A DNA stretch of 64,000 nt from Glandiceps talaboti (taxonomy: Eukaryota; Hemichordata; Enteropneusta; Spengelidae): positions 6,883,634-6,947,633 of the forward strand of contig NC_135562.1 of NCBI RefSeq assembly GCF_964340395.1, read 5' to 3'. The notes beneath the pieces were generated by a model. That model searched no databases, had not been told where the DNA came from, and saw only the letters and a list, made by a program, of their open reading frames with translations. A program made the translations under genes and the position numbers. This document shows positions 59,601 to 64,000 of the stretch, piece after piece; position 1 is the stretch's first letter, and every line of letters starts with the position of its first letter.

Positions 59601-61561
59601 ATATAACAAACTGTTTTGTGACATGCAAAGGAAGACTAAACTGTAAATGCCAAAAACAGTTGCGCAGAGATATACAAAATGTGGTCCTGGCCAAAAGAAC
59701 TTGTTGATGATTGTATGCATATAATCTGTATCCCCCCCCCCCCTCCCCCCCCCCCCAGTGATAAGATAAAACTAAAGTGAAAACCTGAGATTGAATCCCT
59801 GATCTTTGAAAACTAAAAAAACAAACCTTGCTGTTCCTGGACTATATCCAGCTCAGGTTGCTGTGTCTCGGGTTCCGCTTGGTGTTGTGTTACAGGTTGT
59901 GCCTGGTGCTGTGTTACAGATTCTGCTTGGTGTTGCGTTACAGGTTCTGGTTGGTGTTGTGTTACAGGTTCTGCTTGGTGCTGTGTTACAGGTTCTTGTG
60001 TGGGTTCTTGTTCAGGCGTTGGTGTTGGTTCTGGTTGTGCCTGCGGTTGCGGTTGAGGCTCACTGATTGGTGGGGTTTGCTGAGTTGGCTGTACTGCCTG
60101 TACTGGTGATGGCATGATAATAACAACAGGGGTTTCCATTGGCTGTTCTGAAGATTCTACAAAAGGTCAAAGTTCAGACACACAGGGTTAAAGTTCAACA
60201 TATGCATGCATTATATTGTATACTCCCTCCCATCTAAGTTCTGTGCTAAAAAGTACTATGTGATCAGCATGATAACATTAATTGTATATTTCCAGCTTAA
60301 TTCATAGATGATATGCTATCAATGGTGGTTGGCATGGCAACAGACCTTGTGTACTTTCAGCCTGATTCATGGATGATGGACTATCAATGGTGGTTGGTAT
60401 GACAGTGGCTGTGGGAGTCTGTGACACAGTAGCTGGACTGATGGCCATTGGTCGGATACTGGCTGTCACCTTCAATGCCCCAGCTGAAGCTGTAGGTTTG
60501 GTAACAGCAGACCCACTGGGTGTAGCCATGGGTTTTATATTAGCAGTGGGGGGAGGTTCTTCTCTTGTTGTGCTGCAAGAAACAAAACAAAGGTACAGTT
60601 TGTTACCATGGGCAACTGGTTGCTATAGCAATCAAAATGTCAATATACAGCAACCCCTAGTCATAACAATGGTTATCAACCTACCTGAAATCTACATCAT
60701 GAACTATCAGGTGATGCTATGCAAATTAATCACATGACTTGCAAGGGTGAAACACAAGCCTGACGACATGGACATTTCAGAGAAAAGCTTTGTATAAGAT
60801 GAAACTAAATATTAATAACACTGTTTTGGGGGAGGAATTTGTATGGGACCAAATACATACATCTAGTCCCTGTATACTAGCTACGAAATACGGTAATGTT
60901 TAAATGAACATAATTGCTAGTTGTAAAGGAAATTGAATTGTGGGAATAACATTGCTAGGGTGTCAGAGCATGTAATGGAATAAATCTTTACTTTGGTTTC
61001 TCAATGGCTGCTACAGCTTATTCTCATGGTTGCTAGATGACACACATACCTTGGTCTTTCTGTTGCCGGTACAGCTTGTTGTGGTGGTTGTTGCTGTTGC
61101 TGCTGTTGTTGTTGCTGTGCTTCAGCCAACTGTTTTTGCTGTTCTTCTGTCTGTTTCTGTAAATCTTGTACCTGTAGTATATCATAATACATCAAAAATC
61201 AGTTCAAACAGAACTCTCTGTATGCTCTACATTGTGAAAACGAACAGTTGTTTGGACAGTGTGAATCAGAACAGACAGGTCAGTCAGTCATTTTACAACT
61301 TCTTGTGTCGCTGTGTTTTGTTCAATATCAGGCATTAATTAATAAGTTCACCATCTCCAATCTTGCTGCATGACAACAATGTTTTGGTCATATGTAACAG
61401 GAGCACTGAATGCCACTGGCAGTTGGAGCAAGCAATACCATCTTTCTGGAACAAACCATTCCCTAAACTAAACAAATACATGTATAATGGTGGGAGCAAG
61501 CATGTGTGTGTTAGCGTGAATGCATGTGATGTGTGTGCATGTGTGTGTGCGTGCGCATGTG

Positions 61562-61596
<35 letters not shown>

Positions 61597-62629
61597 ACAC
61601 GTGAATGTGTGTATGTATGTATGTATGTATGTATGTATGTATGTATGTATGTATGTATGTATGTATGTGTGTGTGTGTATGTGTGTATGTATGTATGTAT
61701 GTATGTATGTATGTATGTATGTATGTATGTATGATAATTGTATGTATGTATGTATGTATGTATGTATGTATGTATGTATGTATGTATGTATGTATGTATG
61801 TATGTATGTATGTATGTATGAGGGGGGAGGAAGAATTATGTCTATGTTCTGGTATCATACCTTTTGTCTTAGCCGTTCAAGTTCTTCCAGTTCTTTTTGT
61901 TTCTTCTCTAATTCCTCTTTCTGACTTTGTTTTAGTTGTTCTATTTCTTCCTTTGCTTCTTTCAGCTGTTGTTCAAACTGTTGACTCACACGGTCATATT
62001 GTGATTTCATAGCACTAGCTTGTTTCTCCTTCTCATCTTTCTCTTTCTCTGCAGAACTTACTTTGTTCTTTAATTCTTCACATTCTGCATTTTGTCTGTC
62101 TCTTTGTCCTGCAAAGAACCGATATCAATAAATCAATACATGTATCAATCAGTGTCAATAAATCAATACATGTATCAATCAGTATCAATAAATCAATACA
62201 AACAATGCATATCTGGTATTATGCACATGATGCCCAAAGATAATTAACTGTAAGTGCAGTATTTATTACCTCCAGTAAGGGGAGATGTTATAATTAGGTT
62301 TTAGATTGTCTGTCTATCTGTCTGCCTGTGTGGTCCACCATTTTCTCAAAAACGGTTGGCTCAATTGAAAAGAATTTGGTATATCTACTCATTGGAGTAA
62401 TGGGGAGAACTTATTAGTTTTTGGCAAGATCTGTTTACTTTGCAAACTCTGGTTTACCTTCACTTCTATGTTATCTTTGTCTCTACCCCTTTCTCCTTTT
62501 CTGTTACCAACGTTAGCAAAAACACTGACTGAGATATCATTTGTCTAACTCACCTGTCAACTGAGTTATCTTTTGTCTAGCATTCATCAACAGTTTCTTA
62601 GTTTTCTCATCCTTCTCAGTGAGTTGAGT
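47327..62629 (-). CDS. TPR: Nucleoprotein TPR, C-terminal 1002 residues (18 exons, 5' partial)
   Basis: Exons in transcript order: 62554-62629, 61861-62108, 61050-61171, 60346-60572, 59827-60156, 58762-58906, 58353-58428, 57637-57873, 56834-56986, 53754-53883, 52753-53009, 51979-52044, 50802-50911, 50587-50675, 49649-49946, 49032-49213, 48708-48911, 47327-47385. All have GT/AG borders and matching phases; the total is 3,009 nt. The protein begins in the end of the coiled coil (KKLLMNARQKITQLTG, then a K/E/Q heptad region) and passes into the long disordered, acidic and P/Q/T-rich tail. NLS-like KRPREE and KKQR occur at 58.4-58.8 kb. Near the end come VPSTPTLFVPKRTDGFAEAL, QLATQG.LGM and GGRSVPTTP, which match vertebrate TPR from memory, and it closes with an RG-rich tail (AIRGGRGRGGHM). 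TPR forms the nuclear-pore basket and acts in mRNA export, heterochromatin exclusion and the spindle checkpoint. The first roughly 1,350 residues should lie to the right. The weakest junctions are the GTTTGT donor of 59827-60156 and the GTCTGT donor of 60346-60572. Confidence 0.95.
47487..48106. mobile_element. foldback element carrying a nested MITE in its left arm
   Basis: The right arm (GATATGTACGTTCTAAGTGA, ATGGGGTAAGTAGCTG, CTGTTACACGTTGTATCC) is complementary to the left arm (TATACAACGTGTAAC, then CAGTTACTTGCCCCATTCAC and GATATCAGGTGTAAA) once the 47501-47725 insert and one GTGTAAC copy are removed. The right arm therefore preserves the empty-site sequence. It lies in the last TPR intron. 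Confidence 0.82.
47501..47725. mobile_element. 225-bp MITE with CATAGACCCT ends, nested insertion
   Basis: Ends are CATAGACCCTACA and TGTAGGGTCTATG. It is flanked by GTGTAAC at 47494-47500 and 47726-47732. The opposite arm of the host foldback shows the uninterrupted ACAACGTGTAACAGAT, so the 7-bp duplication is directly demonstrated. It is the longest copy of this family in the window. Confidence 0.88.
48218..48540. mobile_element. MITE of about 320 bp, copy 2 of the 4172-4490 family
   Basis: Aligned by eye along its length with 4172-4490, with the same terminal pairing (TTTACTAAGATAGACACAAA near the left, TTTAGTTTGTGTCTATCGTA near the right). It lies in a TPR intron. Confidence 0.85.
50128..50285. 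mobile_element. TTAA-flanked MITE, 158 bp, in a TPR intron
   Basis: TTAAAGGCCCA at the left and TGGCCTTTAA at the right form short inverted ends with TTAA on both sides. The internal GATAAGATAACACTAATGCA recurs near 13180 and, more distantly, near 59760, so the family is dispersed. Confidence 0.65.
51255..51407. mobile_element. 153-bp palindromic MITE in a TPR intron
   Basis: GATATTATTCCCTAATATTT and its perfect complement form the ends. Pairing continues through TTGTTCAGCCA / TGGCTGAATGA and GACCTAAGGG / CCCTTAGGTC. Confidence 0.85.
51691..51940. mobile_element. 250-bp MITE with AATAGGGAACTTGCAA ends
   Basis: AATAGGGAACTTGCAA at 51691 and its exact complement ending at 51940. The last 49 bp recur at 45766-45814 as a half copy. 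Its right end is 39 bp from a TPR exon (51979). Confidence 0.8.
52205..52550. repeat. seven-copy 49-bp minisatellite in a TPR intron
   Basis: GTGGAATCACTTCACTTGGG landmarks fall at 49-bp steps (one of 47) from 52224 to about 52516. The unit includes GTGTTATGGGTTGTAAATTA, close to the GTGTTATGGGTTGTATTAGC junction of the 97-bp array at 1456-2432. Confidence 0.9.
53190..53425. repeat. (CAGA)n microsatellite in a TPR intron
   Basis: CAGA units with degenerate interruptions (CAGCCAGCCAG, GGAACAGAGGGA twice), about 235 bp. Confidence 0.9.
54187..55427 (-). CDS. Penelope-like polyprotein, 3' part (RT end plus GIY-YIG), left copy
   Basis: Open on the minus strand from the centre of the element. 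It starts inside the reverse transcriptase with MGSNDGAEICELVGIFML and the catalytic box LYRDDGLA, then FLDITLNL. A Lys/Asn-rich linker follows, a Cys cluster (CNCRQKDTCPLNGEC), and the GIY-YIG endonuclease (VYIGLTENNFKQRYANHKQS) with its C-terminal CNLCLTEKLTI. The upstream half of the reverse transcriptase is absent, so this is a 5'-truncated copy that cannot move alone. Confidence 0.9.
55430..56197 (+). CDS. Penelope-like polyprotein, 3' part (linker plus GIY-YIG), right copy
   Basis: Begins AAPLYQNALKTSGHKENIAY at the arm junction and runs to the same stop as the left copy. It contains the Cys cluster and the complete GIY-YIG domain but no reverse transcriptase. Protein sequence equals that of the left arm throughout. 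The longer frame beginning at 55103 crosses from the antisense of the left copy into this one and is not a natural protein. Confidence 0.88.
   Translation, partial: QAAPLYQNALKTSGHKENIAYTSTPTQKNKKNRNRNTIWFNPPYSKNVATNVGKRFLNLITKHFPADSKLRKIFNRNNVKVSYSCMPNMATIIKAHNATISNSETKPTQKPCNCRQKDTCPLNGECQTENIVYQATVHGKQTKVYIGLTENNFKQRYANHKQSFKHEKHENSTELSKHIWKLKRNNEPFSVSWSINKKAQAYTNKTKRCNLCLTEKLTIIKADKSSTLNKRTELISKCRHENKFYLSNFNRASIT
56589..56714. repeat. (CT)n then (CCCT)n microsatellite
   Basis: About 80 bp of CT followed by about 45 bp of CCCT, in the same order as part of the 27.6-kb tract. Confidence 0.95.
57110..57590. repeat. tandem repeat of about 61 bp with tRNA-like A-box
   Basis: About seven copies of GTTGAATGGTTAGAGTGGTT GGCTTGTAATCTGTACATT plus a TGGTTGTGGGAGTCGT tail. 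It is interrupted at 57300-57366 by a C-tract and (CA)n. GGTTAGAGTGGTTGG resembles a tRNA D-arm, so the unit may derive from a SINE head. Confidence 0.8.
57911..58060 (+). mobile_element. tRNA-derived SINE, probable
   Basis: GTCGGTGGCCGAGTTGTTAG resembles an A-box of Leu/Ser-type tRNA. Thirty-odd bases later GGGTTCGAACCTGCC is a clean B-box. A non-tRNA body follows. The A/B spacing suits a SINE head and not an intact tRNA. It lies in a TPR intron, opposite to the gene. Confidence 0.65.
58165..58335. repeat. 35-bp minisatellite, left block
   Basis: Five near-identical copies of GATTCTACTATTGGTGCATT CACATCACATGATCA, ending 18 bp before TPR exon 58353-58428. Confidence 0.92.
58490..58720. repeat. 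35-bp minisatellite, right block, diverged
   Basis: The same unit resumes beyond the exon, with about six copies decaying to the right (CATTTGTGC, CTCTTATTGGTGTATT, CCCATTGGTACATT). Confidence 0.88.
58920..59826. other. TPR intron, dispersed repeats only
   Basis: 59340-59520 (TTTTACACATATTTTGTC, CTTGCAC, GGCCATGAC, ACTGAAATATGG) resembles 43220-43370, so both are copies of one dispersed repeat. A C-tract lies at 59733-59757. No host exon here. Confidence 0.5.
61550..61820. repeat. (TG)n and (GTAT)n microsatellite in a TPR intron
   Basis: About 270 bp, TG then pure GTAT with one break (GATAATTGTA near 61733). It ends about 40 bp before the TPR exon at 61861. Long frames on both strands here are artefacts of the period. 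Confidence 0.95.
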
Positions 62630-64000
62630 CTGAAATAAACATCAAATAAACATCTTTACAACACCTTTCACTTATCACTTCAAAGACTTCTGTAACGATT
62701 AAGTCAGACTACAGTGTTCTGCCGAGGCCGCGGCCTTGCGACATTGGCCCCCTAAAATTACAAATGACGCAATAATTGTCCCACCTTGCGTCATTTTGGC
62801 GCATTCATTGTAGGGCAGACACCTAAGTCCAGGAACAGACCCTGGCGTCAATACCACAAAAAGTATATATACTGACTCCGTAAGCGACATGCAGTTTTGT
62901 TGACATCATATAAGATACAGTGACAACGCGCAGTTCTATTGTTAACATGCAATAAAATGCACAAAAAGATCAACTTTGATAAACATAATCTTCAATTGAA
63001 ACATTAGAGGGAGTCGAGTAGATGAGACGCCGAAATGGACGTCTCTCTTCCCATGTTTTGTCTACCGTCACTGTCGCGACCTCTGACCTACTCACTGACG
63101 TGTGCGAAACACTGAACTTGCTACGGGAAATCGGAACATCTATCTGCCACATAAGCCTTAGTAAACCAAATTTTATGGGACAGGTTGTGATATTCATTTG
63201 TTGATGGGTTAAACAAAATGAGTACATGTGTATTTTGATTCCGTCAAAGCTGCGTTAGGGGATCGTGCTGCATGATGTTGACAGTGACACATGTGAATGT
63301 TGGGCACTGAATCAATGCGTGATCACTAGCATGGCCACTATAGACGGCCGATGCATGTGCGCCCGGTCAGACATGACGAATGAACTTGTTGTGCAAATCA
63401 GAAAATAATTACAGTGGTATTACAAAGCATCATGCATCCTAACGTTGACGTTGTTGATAGTTTTAGTTCAAGATTTCAGAGTTTCAAGGACACCTAATGT
63501 CAGCTTTCCGTATCAAGTTTACAATATGTAACTAATACTGTCATTTGACCAAATCATGCCAGTGATGGTAATTAAAAATAAAAATAAATTATTTTAAAGT
63601 TTGTTTGACTGTATTATTTGTAAGTTTTTCGTTCACATTTGGTACTTTTGAAAGTCAGGGAGTTTATTTTCTTCAAAATGTTTTTTTTTCTAAACTCGTC
63701 ATGAATTTGAAGAGGGAATGATAAACATGGCAATGTAACAGTTGTAAAAATGAAACAAGTGGTTACAAGATTAGGATTTCTCAAAGTTTTTATTCAATCA
63801 TATGTTCACTAATTTTGAAGTTGTTCTTTATCCTTGTCTGAGAAAAGGAATCATAAATTTGAGCACTGCTATTCATTGATATTCAGATTAAAATTTGTGA
63901 CTAGTAGCTGGCTGTTCAATCTTTCTAAACAATATATAATATACTCTGTCTAAATGACTTAAAATTACATAATTTTTATTGCCTTCTTTTTCTAAGGTGT
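62630..64000. other. TPR intron reaching the window edge; unexplained CpG-richer patch
   Basis: No further TPR exon is seen. 62700-63380 is richer in G+C and CpG than the rest and contains a hairpin (AAATGACGCAA ... TTGCGTCATTT, 62763-62797). Short frames at 62699-62890 and 62970-63227 (minus) and 63022-63204 (plus) have no recognisable domain. It could be an old repeat or an unrelated regulatory patch. Confidence 0.4.

Noticed and set aside
61363-62012. Frames rich in YVCM or HTYI on both strands
   Set aside because: Artefacts of the GTAT microsatellite; the only real coding part is the minus-strand TPR exon 61861-62108.

Overview
The window is nuclear DNA from a marine invertebrate, most likely a non-vertebrate deuterostome (hemichordate or lancelet grade). 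The grounds are AT-rich intron-bearing genes, clear metazoan orthologues (ATRAID, TEKT2, TPR, BTB-Kelch), a BEL/Pao element, a Penelope-like element and a dense population of short inverted-repeat transposons. The species cannot be fixed from sequence alone. There is nothing bacterial: no operons, CRISPR arrays or tRNA/rRNA genes.

Layout. 1-453: the 3' end of an NHL-repeat gene. 4822-11173 (minus): a six-exon ATRAID gene with exons too short to stand out as long open frames, reconstructed here from splice sites and phase. It is head to head with TEKT2 (plus, coding 12444-16663, five coding exons, 430 aa); the 11.2-11.45 kb interval is a probable shared promoter. 19014-27536: a very young BEL/Pao LTR retrotransposon inserted in a CT microsatellite. 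30061-31074: an unrecognised two-exon, two-membrane-segment protein of 254 aa. 32077-33972 (minus) and 40871-42718 (plus): two single-coding-exon BTB-BACK-Kelch proteins. 47327-62629 (minus): the last 18 exons (1002 codons plus stop) of the nuclear-pore basket protein TPR; its N-terminal coiled-coil half lies beyond the right edge.

Mobile DNA fills most of the rest. About fifteen foldback or MITE-like elements can be recognised by complementary ends, several with apparent target duplications. Two patterns stand out. First, a family with ends CATAGACCCT includes copies shrunk to 36 and 20 bp, little more than the two ends, each still flanked by a perfect 7-bp duplication. Second, in two foldback elements one arm has expanded into a tandem array (97-bp x10 and 67-bp x7) while the opposite arm stays single copy. 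A Penelope-like element forms an apparently perfect 1,046-bp inverted repeat inside a TPR intron, ending only about 30 bp from a TPR 3' splice site.

The host genes do not form one pathway: they are a cilium/flagellum gene, a membrane protein gene, two probable ubiquitin-ligase adaptors and a nuclear-pore gene. Exon boundaries were placed by eye from GT/AG sites, codon phase and remembered family sequence; all gene models add up to whole codons.
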